DNA from: JAXGRD01 sp040766105
GTDB lineage: Bacteria > Bacillota > Clostridia > Peptostreptococcales > Anaerovoracaceae
Assembly (NCBI GenBank): GCA_040766105.1
Contig: JAXGRD010000001.1
Span: 496,001 to 560,000, forward strand
DNA length: 64,000 nucleotides
Reading direction: 5' to 3'
Shown: positions 19,106-27,875 of the stretch, one piece after another
Numbering within the stretch: the stretch's first letter is position 1
How the letters are laid out: each line of letters begins with the position of its first letter
Program-made: the position numbers and the translations under genes
The notes under the pieces: model-generated
Told to the model about the DNA's origin: nothing
Databases searched by the model: none
What the model saw: the letters and a program-made list of their open reading frames with translations, nothing else

Positions 19106-21428
19106 TCCAAACCGCCTCCATTTCTATTTTCATCCTATGGGTGTAAGCATTGACCAGTGTAAAGGTTTCCTCGCTAAATGAGTACTCCACCCAAAGGGTC
19201 ATATGCCCCACCATGCCATAGCAACTATAGGTATCTTTATCTTCATGGTACACGGGACAGCCGTCTTTTTGGCAGGCGGCAATCACCGATGCAACATCCG
19301 ACTCCAAGATTCTTTCTTTATCCAGCTTCTCCCCCAGAGCAGGGGATATTTCCAGACGGATATCCGCGCCTTCTCTCTTCAAAGTTACGTCCTCCCTCCA
19401 AAATTCTCGCAGCAAGTTTTCCTTCAACAGAAGGCGATTTTCCCTTCTGGCGGAAACCGTGGGAAGATGCTGCTTGCTTCCCCCGTAGAGAACTTCCAAA
19501 ATATGCAGGGCTTCCTTTCCTTCGGAGCGGAAGGAATCTCTGCAGTTGATACAGTAGGTAATGTAGGGGAGGTCACTTTCTCCGATTCTTTTTTCAATGA
19601 CGAACTTGGCAAAGTCCGGGTCCGCAATAGCTCCCTGGCCGCCGTAGCTACAGCATGCCGTATACCTTTCCTGTTTGGGAAGGGCTTCCAGTTGGCAGCC
19701 TTGCTCCCTTGCCAGGTTGCGCACTGCATTACGAAGGTCATCCTGTCCCCAGGTCTTACAGGGGTCGAAGACACAGTAGATTTTATCCGTCTCATTTCCT
19801 CGAGAAGAGAGGGACCCGCTGTCGTTCAGATGTTGGTAGAGGGAAACCGTCTTTATATGGGGAAGATGATTTTCGAAGAAGGATGCACAGGTGGGGCAAG
19901 CCAAAATCAACGTTGGTTTCCCCAATTCTTCCCATTGGGTCTGAAGACGAGATAGAGAAGCATCCCGCTTGTCATCATCGCCCGCCCATTCTGCGGGAAT
20001 CCCGCAACAGGAGAGGAGAAGTCCCATTCCCTTGTGGATGTCCAAAAGGGATTCATATGTCTTTGTCACCAGATTGGGATCCGATGCACCCAGTTGGCAA
20101 CCGGGGAAGAAGGCAAAGCTACAGTCCTCCCCTGCGGGAGGGGACTTCATCAAGGACGCGTCTTCGTCGGCGTGGTCCATGTCTCGCAGCCAAAATTCGT
20201 TGAATACCCATGCCAGCTTGTCTTGCCGATGCATGCTCTTTCTGGCTTCCAAAATCAGCCCATCCAAATCAATGTCCTCGGGACAAACGGCTTTGCACAG
20301 ACCGTCAAAGGTGGAAGTGCTGATGAGGCGCTTGGCCGGTGTAGCCTTCACCTCTGAGGAACCGGGAAGAGTGGTTGCTTGGATTTCGTCTCGTACTCTG
20401 ACTGGCCACTTATCCGTAAAGTCCAAGAGGTCGTTGTATAGACGGCAGGCATCGCACTGACATCGCAGGCATCGTGCCGCCTCTGCCATGGATTCATCCT
20501 TTGTGTATACCTTGTCTTCTTCCGACTCCTTGGGTAAGCGAGGAAAATCCCGGTGGACATCCGCAGAGAAATACCCGTAGTTTACCGGCGGACCGGTAGG
20601 AATTACCGCTTCGCTGTGTATCAACCGGGCAGGGTCCAGTACCATGGTGGTTTCCGTTCTGTCCGGTGTATAAATCAAATTTCCTGTCTTCAAGTAGTTG
20701 TCTATGGTGGTGGACATCTTTACACCGTCCTCCAGGGACTGGGAAGAGTTATGGCCCAGCATGGAGCCCCCTCCAAAGATTCCCACACCATCTTTTACAA
20801 AGCAAGGTTCTTCCAAGTGGTCGTCCAGAAGTCCAAAGTGTATTCCGTGCTTCCCCGTTGCCACATAGATGGCGTCAAACCCTTCGTCTATGAGCTCTTC
20901 TAAGGAGAGAATGTTTCGTTCAAACACAAACGCGCAGTCCTCATGTTGAAATTGAAAGGCGATTTCCGGGAGGAATTGGACGGGATCCAAGATATCCCAC
21001 AAGTGTCCGCCTCTTCGGTTGGTTCGCTCAAAGACGGTGACATCGTACTTCTTTGTTGCCAGACGAAGGGCGCATGCCAGGCCGCTGAGTCCTGCGCCGA
21101 TGACGGCGATGCGCTTATTCTTCTTGGGAAGATTGTAATCCGGCGGATCCTTTCTGGTGGCGTGAACCACAGTGGCGCGCTCTAAGTCTCGCAGCCGGAT
21201 GGACTGATCTTCCAAGGGGCATACGCCTCGACAGGGCTCGTCACAGATGGAACAAGCAATTTCGGGAAATACCACGGCGTTCTTGTATAAGGTGTAGGCG
21301 GCATTATAGGCCCCTCGCTGTACTTTTTCCACAAAATCGGGGACGTCCAAATGAAAAGGACAGGCGGCACGACAAAATGGGTGCTCGTGCTGTCTGCAGT
21401 TTTTAAAGTTTGGTAGATATTTTTCCAT
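19077..21428 (-). CDS. Pyridine nucleotide-disulfide oxidoreductase / dicluster protein
   Basis: A 783-residue multidomain redox protein. Residues about 1-95 hold two cysteine clusters like the GltD iron-sulfur domain (FCRAACPFHLDVPDF; CSICDEPCRGVCPLEDQSIR). An FAD-binding Rossmann region follows (IAVIGAGLSGLACALRLA). Then comes a ferredoxin-like segment (CLRCQCDACR; CKAVCPEDIDLDG) and a heterodisulfide-reductase-type CCG domain (FFPGCQLGASDP, LLSCCGIPAEWAG, ACCSYGGQGAIADP). The start at 21428 is chosen for its AGGA site; an in-frame ATG at 21479 falls inside the hairpin. It probably passes electrons to or from the aldehyde oxidoreductase encoded upstream. Confidence 0.85.
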   Translation of the reverse strand: MEKYLPNFKNCRQHEHPFCRAACPFHLDVPDFVEKVQRGAYNAAYTLYKNAVVFPEIACSICDEPCRGVCPLEDQSIRLRDLERATVVHATRKDPPDYNLPKKNKRIAVIGAGLSGLACALRLATKKYDVTVFERTNRRGGHLWDILDPVQFLPEIAFQFQHEDCAFVFERNILSLEELIDEGFDAIYVATGKHGIHFGLLDDHLEEPCFVKDGVGIFGGGSMLGHNSSQSLEDGVKMSTTIDNYLKTGNLIYTPDRTETTMVLDPARLIHSEAVIPTGPPVNYGYFSADVHRDFPRLPKESEEDKVYTKDESMAEAARCLRCQCDACRLYNDLLDFTDKWPVRVRDEIQATTLPGSSEVKATPAKRLISTSTFDGLCKAVCPEDIDLDGLILEARKSMHRQDKLAWVFNEFWLRDMDHADEDASLMKSPPAGEDCSFAFFPGCQLGASDPNLVTKTYESLLDIHKGMGLLLSCCGIPAEWAGDDDKRDASLSRLQTQWEELGKPTLILACPTCASFFENHLPHIKTVSLYQHLNDSGSLSSRGNETDKIYCVFDPCKTWGQDDLRNAVRNLAREQGCQLEALPKQERYTACCSYGGQGAIADPDFAKFVIEKRIGESDLPYITYCINCRDSFRSEGKEALHILEVLYGGSKQHLPTVSARRENRLLLKENLLREFWREDVTLKREGADIRLEISPALGEKLDKERILESDVASVIAACQKDGCPVYHEDKDTYSCYGMVGHMTLWVEYSFSEETFTLVNAYTHRMKIEMEAVWNGVKREDLL

Positions 21429-21453
21429 AATTTTTCCTGACGGTGTGATATAG

Positions 21454-21483
21454 AAAGGTGCGGCTAGTATTAGCCGCACCTTT
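21454..21483 (-). terminator. Strong hairpin between aldehyde oxidoreductase and dicluster genes
   Basis: A perfect 13-bp stem (21454-21466 with 21471-21483) closes the loop GTAT. On the minus strand, the direction of the genes, it lies between the stop at 21520 and the next ribosome binding site, followed by only TTTCTATAT. It may end part of the transcripts, giving more of the first protein than the later ones. On the plus strand the T-run is better (TTTATTTT), but no plus-strand gene precedes it. Confidence 0.6.
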
Positions 21484-21519
21484 ATTTTACTGTAGTTTTC
21501 CTGTTTCGTCCACTATCCT

Positions 21520-24363
21520 TTATACGGGATTGTTCTTGATGTTTTCCATCTCTTCCGCAAAGTCGGAGCCCAGGAAGTACTTCTTAGGAGGCAAGGTCTT
21601 CTCGCCTCTGGCAACCTTCTCCAGCCCTGCCTTGACCTTCTCCGGCCTTGCAGGCAGTTCGTAGATTCTTACGCCGCAAGCATTGTTGATGGCATTGATC
21701 ACTGCCATATGTCCTGCAGACTGGAAGGCTTCCGATGCACCGGAGGATCCGTAAGGACTGGTGTTCCTTGGATTCTGCAGGTGAATCAGGTTGAAGTCGT
21801 CTGGAACTTCCTTAATGGTGGGGATGCCCGCTCCTGCAATGTTTGCATGCTTGATCACATCGTCGTAATCTTCGCTGAGTGCAAAGCCCATGCAGTGGGA
21901 CAGTCCACCGTATGCCTGGCCGTCTACGGATGTGGGGTTACCAATCACGCCTACATCATCTACAGATGTGTAGCTGAGGATGGTGGTCTTGCCCGTTGCC
22001 GTATCTACTTCCACTTCCGCCAGGAAGAGTCCGTAGGTGTATGCCGGTGTGGGGTTACCAACGCCCGTGTTGGGATCCAGTGCGCACAGAGTTTCGTCGG
22101 TGACGTTCTCATAGGTGGCTTCATATCTGGTGGGGATGCCTTCTGCTATCATTTCCTCATAGGTTCTGTAGCTTCCGTCTTCCTTCTTCATCGCATTGAT
22201 CAGCTTGTCCGCCGCCAACTTGGATGTCTTGGTGTTCATGTAGTGCTGACGGGAAGATGCGGATGCACCGGAGTCCACGCCGTATATACTGTCATTCTGT
22301 CTCAGGATGATGTCATCGATGGACACGCCCAGAGGCTCCAAGGCTTGGAGGGTACACTGGAGGGAACCGGAGTCTCCGCCCTGTCCCTGATCCTGCCAAG
22401 TGTCATACTTGATGAACTTTCCGTCGGGTGCAATCTCGATAGCCAGCGTACACTGGTCTTCGTTTCCTTCTGTGACGTTGTATCCGCCCCATGCAATACC
22501 AACACCTCTTCTCTTTTCAGGTGTATCTTCCTTCTTGGCCTTTTCCACCGCTTTTTCGTAGATGGGCTTCATGGTCTTCATGATCTCTTCCATGGGATAG
22601 TCCACATAGGGGTAGCTGTTGACGTTCAGGTCACCTTCTCTTGCGATGTTTCTCCATCGAATTTCGAAGGGATCCATACCGATCTTCTCAGCCATCATAT
22701 CCATCATGGCCTCGGAGCAGGTGTACGCCTGAGGTGCACCGTATCCTCTGTATGCCGTTCCGTATGCGTGGTTGGTGGTAGCAACTCTGGAGAGCGCCTT
22801 CACGTTAGGCACGTTGTACGGGAAGTAGGTGAATCTTGCGGTTCTGGAGATGATATCGTCTCCCAGTTCGTCGTATGCACCGTGGTCGAAACCGAAGTCC
22901 CATTCCGCTGCCATGATCTTGCCGTCCTTGTCGCAGGCAAGTCTGGAGTTGGAGTAGGTGGGACAACGTTTTCCGGAGAAACGCATGAACTCTTCATAGG
23001 TCATGGACAGTGCCACAGGCATGTTGTCGCATGCCATACAAGCGATAGCTGCCAAGGAGTAGGTCGCTCCTGCAATACCCCATCCAAAGGTTGCTCCGGT
23101 TGGGTTCTCAATAACACGTACTTGCTCGGCATCCAGTCCTGTTGCCTCTGCAATGTCTCCCACGTTGGCACCGATGGCCATGGCTTTACAGTGAACGGTC
23201 AGTTGGCCGTTGTCGCCCCAGTAAGCCTGGACGGTATCCCCTTCAATAGGCATGTGGGGTTCTCTCTGGGAGTAGAAGCTTCCTTCCACAACGTGGGGCG
23301 CTTCGTCAAAGATGGCGTCACAATCGTGGCCGGCACCCTTGATGGTGGGTTGCATACTCCACATGTTGGGGTGGTCTTCATGGATGCGGACTGCATCAGG
23401 CATAACCGCTTCCAGATAGTTCAAGTATTCGGGCAGCTGCTCGTAGTCGATGGTAACCTTGGCGGCTGCATCTCTGGCGTGGTCCTTGGTATCTGCCACT
23501 ACCATGGCAACCACGTCACCGTAGTTGTGGATCTTATCTTCCTGCAGCAGTACGTGGGTCTGCTCGGAAGCCAGGGTTCTTGCTACAAACTGGAACATGT
23601 TCAGTCTGTTGGATCCCTTTACGTCCTTGTGGGTCACTACCTTGTAGACGCCGGGCATCTTTTCCGCTGTTTCCGTGTTGATCTTCAGAATCTTTGCGTG
23701 GTGGACAACCTTGGGCTGTACCATCACAGCGTGCAAGGTGTTGGCAGGCATCTTCAGCTCTACGTCGTCGCCGTAGTCACATACGCCGCAAACCTTTGCA
23801 AGGGATGCAGGACGAACGATGGGCTTGCCGTAGTAGTCGCCGGGCTTTCCTTCGTCAACCTTGATGTCGTCGATGGAGCATTCGCCGCGGACCACCTTGG
23901 CTGCTTCCATAACACTGTTGACGATCTGCTTGTAGCCTGTGCAACGGCAGATGTTTCTGTGCTTCTGGAACCAGTCACGCACTTCTTCTCTGGTGGGGTT
24001 GTCGTTTTCCTGCAGCAATTGATATGCCGATACGATGAATCCCGGAGAGCAGAAACCGCACTGAACGGCTCCGTGGTGCATGAATGCGACCTGCAGGGGA
24101 TGGAGATACCTAGGGCTTCCAATCCCTTCGATGGTGATGACTTCACTGTATTCATCTACCTTTGCAATCTTTCTGGTACAGGAACGGGTCACTTTTCCGT
24201 TGAGGATCAGTGAACATGCGCCGCAGACTCCTGTTCCACAGCCGATCTTTGTACCGGTGAGACCCAGACGTCTGACTACGTCAGCCAATGTGTCCTTTTC
24301 CGGATCACAAATAAAGGTCCGGTCCGCACCGTTGATGTTGAGCGTCATTTTTCGCAGTTTCAT
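21520..24363 (-). CDS. Molybdopterin-dependent aldehyde oxidoreductase (MOP/xanthine dehydrogenase family)
   Basis: A 947-residue single-chain molybdenum hydroxylase, close in layout to Desulfovibrio aldehyde oxidoreductase (about 907 residues). The plant-type [2Fe-2S] domain has C42, C47, C50, C62; the second cluster domain has C102, C105, C139, C141. No FAD domain lies between these and the molybdopterin domains, unlike true xanthine dehydrogenase. The C-terminal block GSSGASEAFQSAGHMAV places the likely catalytic Glu at 878. The cofactor would be molybdopterin cytosine dinucleotide (family knowledge). GGAGG lies 8 bases before the ATG. It likely oxidises aldehydes to acids, passing electrons to the dicluster protein encoded next. 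Confidence 0.9.
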   Translation of the reverse strand: MKLRKMTLNINGADRTFICDPEKDTLADVVRRLGLTGTKIGCGTGVCGACSLILNGKVTRSCTRKIAKVDEYSEVITIEGIGSPRYLHPLQVAFMHHGAVQCGFCSPGFIVSAYQLLQENDNPTREEVRDWFQKHRNICRCTGYKQIVNSVMEAAKVVRGECSIDDIKVDEGKPGDYYGKPIVRPASLAKVCGVCDYGDDVELKMPANTLHAVMVQPKVVHHAKILKINTETAEKMPGVYKVVTHKDVKGSNRLNMFQFVARTLASEQTHVLLQEDKIHNYGDVVAMVVADTKDHARDAAAKVTIDYEQLPEYLNYLEAVMPDAVRIHEDHPNMWSMQPTIKGAGHDCDAIFDEAPHVVEGSFYSQREPHMPIEGDTVQAYWGDNGQLTVHCKAMAIGANVGDIAEATGLDAEQVRVIENPTGATFGWGIAGATYSLAAIACMACDNMPVALSMTYEEFMRFSGKRCPTYSNSRLACDKDGKIMAAEWDFGFDHGAYDELGDDIISRTARFTYFPYNVPNVKALSRVATTNHAYGTAYRGYGAPQAYTCSEAMMDMMAEKIGMDPFEIRWRNIAREGDLNVNSYPYVDYPMEEIMKTMKPIYEKAVEKAKKEDTPEKRRGVGIAWGGYNVTEGNEDQCTLAIEIAPDGKFIKYDTWQDQGQGGDSGSLQCTLQALEPLGVSIDDIILRQNDSIYGVDSGASASSRQHYMNTKTSKLAADKLINAMKKEDGSYRTYEEMIAEGIPTRYEATYENVTDETLCALDPNTGVGNPTPAYTYGLFLAEVEVDTATGKTTILSYTSVDDVGVIGNPTSVDGQAYGGLSHCMGFALSEDYDDVIKHANIAGAGIPTIKEVPDDFNLIHLQNPRNTSPYGSSGASEAFQSAGHMAVINAINNACGVRIYELPARPEKVKAGLEKVARGEKTLPPKKYFLGSDFAEEMENIKNNPV

Positions 24364-24692
24364 AATATATGCCTCCTGTAAACTTTGAAAAGACTATAAC
24401 TTCCTTTTTGATTGATTTGCTGTTTTCCGCATTGCCATTGGAAAACAGCCGGATTTACTGTTAATAAATAAGATAGCGTCGATTGATATCAGTTTAACAA
24501 GAAACGGTTATTAATTCAACAGAAATAAAGGTATTAAGTTGCTATTTAGTTTGCTGTATTTAGAGAAAAAGTGGCCTTGACGGAAATCTAAAACAGCAAA
24601 AGAATACAAGGTTTATGGTTTTTTTATTGGTGTAAATATGATAAAATACATAGTTGAATTGAAAGAGAAAAAAGTGAAAGAAGGAACGGATA
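24364..24692. other. Divergent intergenic region between aldehyde oxidoreductase gene and prfA
   Basis: 329 bases without a coding frame, clearly AT-richer than its sides. It holds a likely minus-strand promoter at 24491-24519. On the plus strand, TAAAAT at 24642-24647 could be a -10 element for prfA but has no convincing -35 partner. No hairpin with a T-run was noticed. Confidence 0.6.
24491..24519 (-). promoter_or_regulatory. Probable promoter of the aldehyde oxidoreductase operon
   Basis: Read on the minus strand: TTGAAT (24514-24519), a 17-base spacer, and TAAACT (24491-24496). It would leave an untranslated leader of about 120 bases before the ATG at 24363. Confidence 0.45.
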
Positions 24693-25760
24693 ATGTTTGA
24701 TAAATTAGACTTCATTGCAGATAAATATAAGGAGCTTTCCGAGAAGGTTTCGGATCCGGAAATTATCGGAAATCAAAGCTTGTGGCAGAAGTACATCAAG
24801 GAAATGAGCGAACTGGAGCCCATTGTAAAGAAGTACAAGGAATACCGAAAGATCAAAGACGGTATTACCGATGCCAAGGAAATGTTGGATGAAAGCGGCA
24901 TAGATGAGGAAATGAAGGAGCTGGCGAAGATGGAACTTTCCGACTTGGAGGGGCAGTTGCCCGCCATTGAGGAAGACTTGAAAGTCCTTCTTCTTCCCAA
25001 GGATCCCAACGATGAAAAGAACGTCATCTTGGAAGTCAGAGCGGGGACCGGCGGGGATGAAGCAGCCCTCTTTGGCGCCAATCTACTTAGAATGTATACC
25101 ATGTATGCGGAGAATAGAGGTTGGAAACCGGAACTTCTGGAGGTAAACGAAACGGACATCGGAGGCATCAAGGAAGCGGTCATGCTCATAAAGGGTAAGG
25201 GCGCCTATTCCAGGTTGAAATATGAAAGCGGAACCCACAGAGTGCAACGTGTCCCGGAGACCGAATCCAGCGGAAGAATCCATACTTCTGCAGCAACCGT
25301 TGCGGTTCTCCCCGAGGTGGACGATGTGGAAGTGGACCTAAACCCCGCCGACGTGCGAGTGGATGTATATCGATCCTCCGGCAACGGCGGTCAAAGTGTA
25401 AATACCACCGACTCGGCTGTGCGCCTGACCCATGAGCCTACGGGCATGGTGGTCACCTGTCAAGATGAAAAATCCCAAATCAAAAACAAGGAAAAGGCCT
25501 TCAAAGTATTGAGAGCAAGATTGTACGATTTGAAGATACAGGAGCAGAACAAGGAAATTTCCCAGCAGAGAAAGAGCCAGGTGGGATCCGGAGACAGAAG
25601 CGAAAGAATCCGTACTTACAACTATCCCCAGGGCAGAGTCTCAGAGCATAGAACGGAAACGACTATATATAAGCTGGACAGCTTTCTCAACGGAAATATA
25701 GATGAAATTGTAGACGGCCTCATCACACAGGATCAGGCAGAAAAGATGAAGAACTTTTAA
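24693..25760 (+). CDS. prfA: Peptide chain release factor 1
   Basis: A 355-residue class 1 release factor recognising UAA and UAG. The codon-recognition region reads LLRMYTMYAENRG ... VQRVPETESSGRIHTSAATVAVLPE, with the peptide-anticodon position in the expected place. The GGQ catalytic motif is in SSGNGGQSVNTTDSAVRLTHEPTG. Standard length, good AGGAACGG site. It heads a tight run with tsaC, rpiB and upp. The methyltransferase gene prmC, which often follows prfA in Firmicutes, is not present here. Confidence 0.97.
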   Translation: MFDKLDFIADKYKELSEKVSDPEIIGNQSLWQKYIKEMSELEPIVKKYKEYRKIKDGITDAKEMLDESGIDEEMKELAKMELSDLEGQLPAIEEDLKVLLLPKDPNDEKNVILEVRAGTGGDEAALFGANLLRMYTMYAENRGWKPELLEVNETDIGGIKEAVMLIKGKGAYSRLKYESGTHRVQRVPETESSGRIHTSAATVAVLPEVDDVEVDLNPADVRVDVYRSSGNGGQSVNTTDSAVRLTHEPTGMVVTCQDEKSQIKNKEKAFKVLRARLYDLKIQEQNKEISQQRKSQVGSGDRSERIRTYNYPQGRVSEHRTETTIYKLDSFLNGNIDEIVDGLITQDQAEKMKNF

Positions 25761-26767
25761 TGATGGATACAAAGATACTGGAAGCAACAAAAGAAAATAT
25801 CCAGCAGGCTGCCGAGGTTCTCAAGAAGGGCGGTCTTGTTGCCTTTCCTACAGAAACGGTGTACGGTCTCGGTGCCAATGCCCTAGATGAAGAAGCGGTA
25901 CAAAAGGTCTATGCCGCCAAGGGAAGACCCAGCGACAACCCCATGATTGTGCACATTGCAAGGGCCAGCGACATCGGACAGCTGACCAGGATGCTAAGCC
26001 CGGTCATCGTCGCCTTGATTGATAACTTCTGGCCGGGACCCTTGACCTTGGTGGTTAAGAAGAGGCCGGAGGTGCCGGAGACAACAACAGGTGGTTTGGA
26101 AACTGTAGCGGTGAGAATGCCGGACAGCACTGTTGCCCGGGAGCTGATTCGGCTGGCGGGGGTTCCCGTAGCCGCACCCAGTGCCAATATTTCCGGCAGA
26201 CCCAGTCCCACCAAGGCGGAACATGTAACGGAAGACTTGGACGGCAAGGTGGACATAATCCTTACGGGGGAAGACTGCCGCGTGGGCATTGAATCTACGG
26301 TTCTGGATGTAAGCGGGGAAACACCCACCATTTTGCGACCGGGAATTATCACTGCCTCTCAGATTGAAGCGGCCATCGGGAAGAAGGTTGCCATGGACCC
26401 CGCCCTGGAGCAGCGACCGGGAGGGGAAGACGAGGACTTTTCTCCCAAGTCTCCCGGGATGAAGTACAAGCACTATGCCCCCAAAGCCCAAATGCTGGTG
26501 GTGGAAGGGGAACGAAGCCGTGTGAAGAAGGAAATCCAGCGGCTGAAGGAATTAAACGAAAGATTGGGGAACAAGGTGGGAGTCATCCTCTTTGAGGAAC
26601 AGGCCTTCATCGAAGCTGCCCATGACTTCTTTGCAAAGTTGCGTGAGCTGGATCGGACCGAGGTGGATATGATTTTGGCCGGTGCCATGGCGGATACCGA
26701 CGGCGTAGGCTTTGCGGTGATGAATCGAATGTTAAAGTCGGCAGGATACAATATTGTAAAGGTGTAA
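25760..26767 (+). CDS. tsaC: Threonylcarbamoyl-AMP synthase (Sua5/TsaC)
   Basis: A 335-residue enzyme making threonylcarbamoyl-AMP from threonine, bicarbonate and ATP for tRNA t6A37 synthesis. The YrdC domain spans about residues 12-200 (KGGLVAFPTETVYGLGANA; KGRPSDNPMIVHIA; AAPSANISGRPSPTKAEHV; STVLDVSG). A linker SPKSPGMKYKHYAPKAQM leads to the C-terminal Sua5 domain, so it is the long Sua5-type form. The first ATG shares its A with the prfA stop codon; a second ATG follows immediately, and either can serve. Confidence 0.95.
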   Translation: MMDTKILEATKENIQQAAEVLKKGGLVAFPTETVYGLGANALDEEAVQKVYAAKGRPSDNPMIVHIARASDIGQLTRMLSPVIVALIDNFWPGPLTLVVKKRPEVPETTTGGLETVAVRMPDSTVARELIRLAGVPVAAPSANISGRPSPTKAEHVTEDLDGKVDIILTGEDCRVGIESTVLDVSGETPTILRPGIITASQIEAAIGKKVAMDPALEQRPGGEDEDFSPKSPGMKYKHYAPKAQMLVVEGERSRVKKEIQRLKELNERLGNKVGVILFEEQAFIEAAHDFFAKLRELDRTEVDMILAGAMADTDGVGFAVMNRMLKSAGYNIVKV

Positions 26768-26770
26768 GAT

Positions 26771-27205
26771 ATGAAGATAGCTATTGCATGCGACCACGGA
26801 GGATTTCCTCTGAAGGAAGCGATTAACCAATATATCAGATCAGAAGGTCATGAAATCGTGGACCTTGGCGTGAACTCCGGAGAGGCGTCGGTGGATTATC
26901 CGGAGTACGGGTATCGGTGTGCACAAACGGTGGCCGCCGGAGAAGCAGACCGAGGCGTGGTCATCTGCGGCACGGGCATCGGGATTTCCATCGCTGCCAA
27001 CAAGGTGAAGGGTGTGCGCTGTGCTTTGTGCACCAGCCCAGTCATGGCGGAGATGGCACGCCGGCACAACGATGCGGACATGCTGGCTCTGGGTGCCAGG
27101 ATATTGGAGAAGGAGGAAGCCTTGGAAATTCTCAAGGTTTGGCTTGAAACGGGATTCGACGGCGGCCGACATCAACGCCGTGTGGATATGTTAAACAGTT
27201 ATTGA
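26771..27205 (+). CDS. rpiB: Ribose-5-phosphate isomerase B
   Basis: A 144-residue RpiB/LacAB-family sugar-phosphate isomerase interconverting ribose 5-phosphate and ribulose 5-phosphate. Landmarks: ACDHGGFPLKEAI at the N-terminus and VVICGTGIGISIAANKVKG with the catalytic Cys, followed by RHNDADMLALGARI. It begins 3 bases after the tsaC stop, so it is translated from the same message. Confidence 0.95.
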   Translation: MKIAIACDHGGFPLKEAINQYIRSEGHEIVDLGVNSGEASVDYPEYGYRCAQTVAAGEADRGVVICGTGIGISIAANKVKGVRCALCTSPVMAEMARRHNDADMLALGARILEKEEALEILKVWLETGFDGGRHQRRVDMLNSY

Positions 27206-27227
27206 TCACATATATGGAGGGACTCCC

Positions 27228-27857
27228 ATGGGAAAAGTATACGTATTTGACCATCCGTTAATTCAACATAAGACAGCCATGATTCGTGACAAAGATACCA
27301 GCGTCAAGGACTTTCGCGACTTGGTAAAGGAAATCGGAATGCTCATGGGCTATGAAGCTACAAGAGATCTTCCCCTTAAGGAAACGGAAATTGAAACCCC
27401 CATTTCCAAGATGAAGGTCAACGTGCTAAGAGGAGAAGATATCGCCATTGTTCCCATTTTGAGAGCCGGACTTGGTTTGGTAGACGGAATGTTGGCATTG
27501 GTTCCCAACGCAAAGGTGGGACATATCGGACTATACCGCGACCCGGAAACCCACATGCCGGTAGAATACTATTGTAAGATGCCCCATGACGTGGAGAAGA
27601 GAAGAATCTTCGTGGTAGACCCCATGTTGGCGACCGGCGGAAGCGCCGTAGCTGCCATTGATTTCATCAAGCAAAGAGGAGGCAAGGACATTGTGTTCAT
27701 GTGTCTCATCGCCGCTCCCGAAGGAATCGACGTACTGCAAAAAGCCCATCCTGATGTTGACATTTATATTGCCGCTAAGGATGAAAAATTAAATGAAGAC
27801 GCCTACATTGTTCCCGGGCTGGGCGACGCCGGAGATCGATTGTACGGTACAAAGTAA
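27228..27857 (+). CDS. upp: Uracil phosphoribosyltransferase
   Basis: A 209-residue enzyme converting uracil and PRPP to UMP. The PRPP-binding signature is VDPMLATGGSAVAAID, and the uracil-binding C-terminal end reads VPGLGDAGDRLYGTK, as in Bacillus-type enzymes. GGAGG precedes the ATG. Following rpiB, it is a common clostridial order. Confidence 0.97.
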   Translation: MGKVYVFDHPLIQHKTAMIRDKDTSVKDFRDLVKEIGMLMGYEATRDLPLKETEIETPISKMKVNVLRGEDIAIVPILRAGLGLVDGMLALVPNAKVGHIGLYRDPETHMPVEYYCKMPHDVEKRRIFVVDPMLATGGSAVAAIDFIKQRGGKDIVFMCLIAAPEGIDVLQKAHPDVDIYIAAKDEKLNEDAYIVPGLGDAGDRLYGTK

Positions 27858-27875
27858 GCTTTGGAGGATATAGAA

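Noticed and set aside
21709..24213. Long plus-strand frame of 834 codons opposite the aldehyde oxidoreductase gene
   Set aside because: It is antisense to a fully conserved enzyme; its translation is Cys/His/Val-rich without domain features, a known artefact of codon bias.
21520..24363. Xanthine dehydrogenase with missing FAD subunit
   Set aside because: The single-chain layout without FAD domain and the C-terminal ASEAFQSAG block fit the aldehyde oxidoreductase (MOP) type better.
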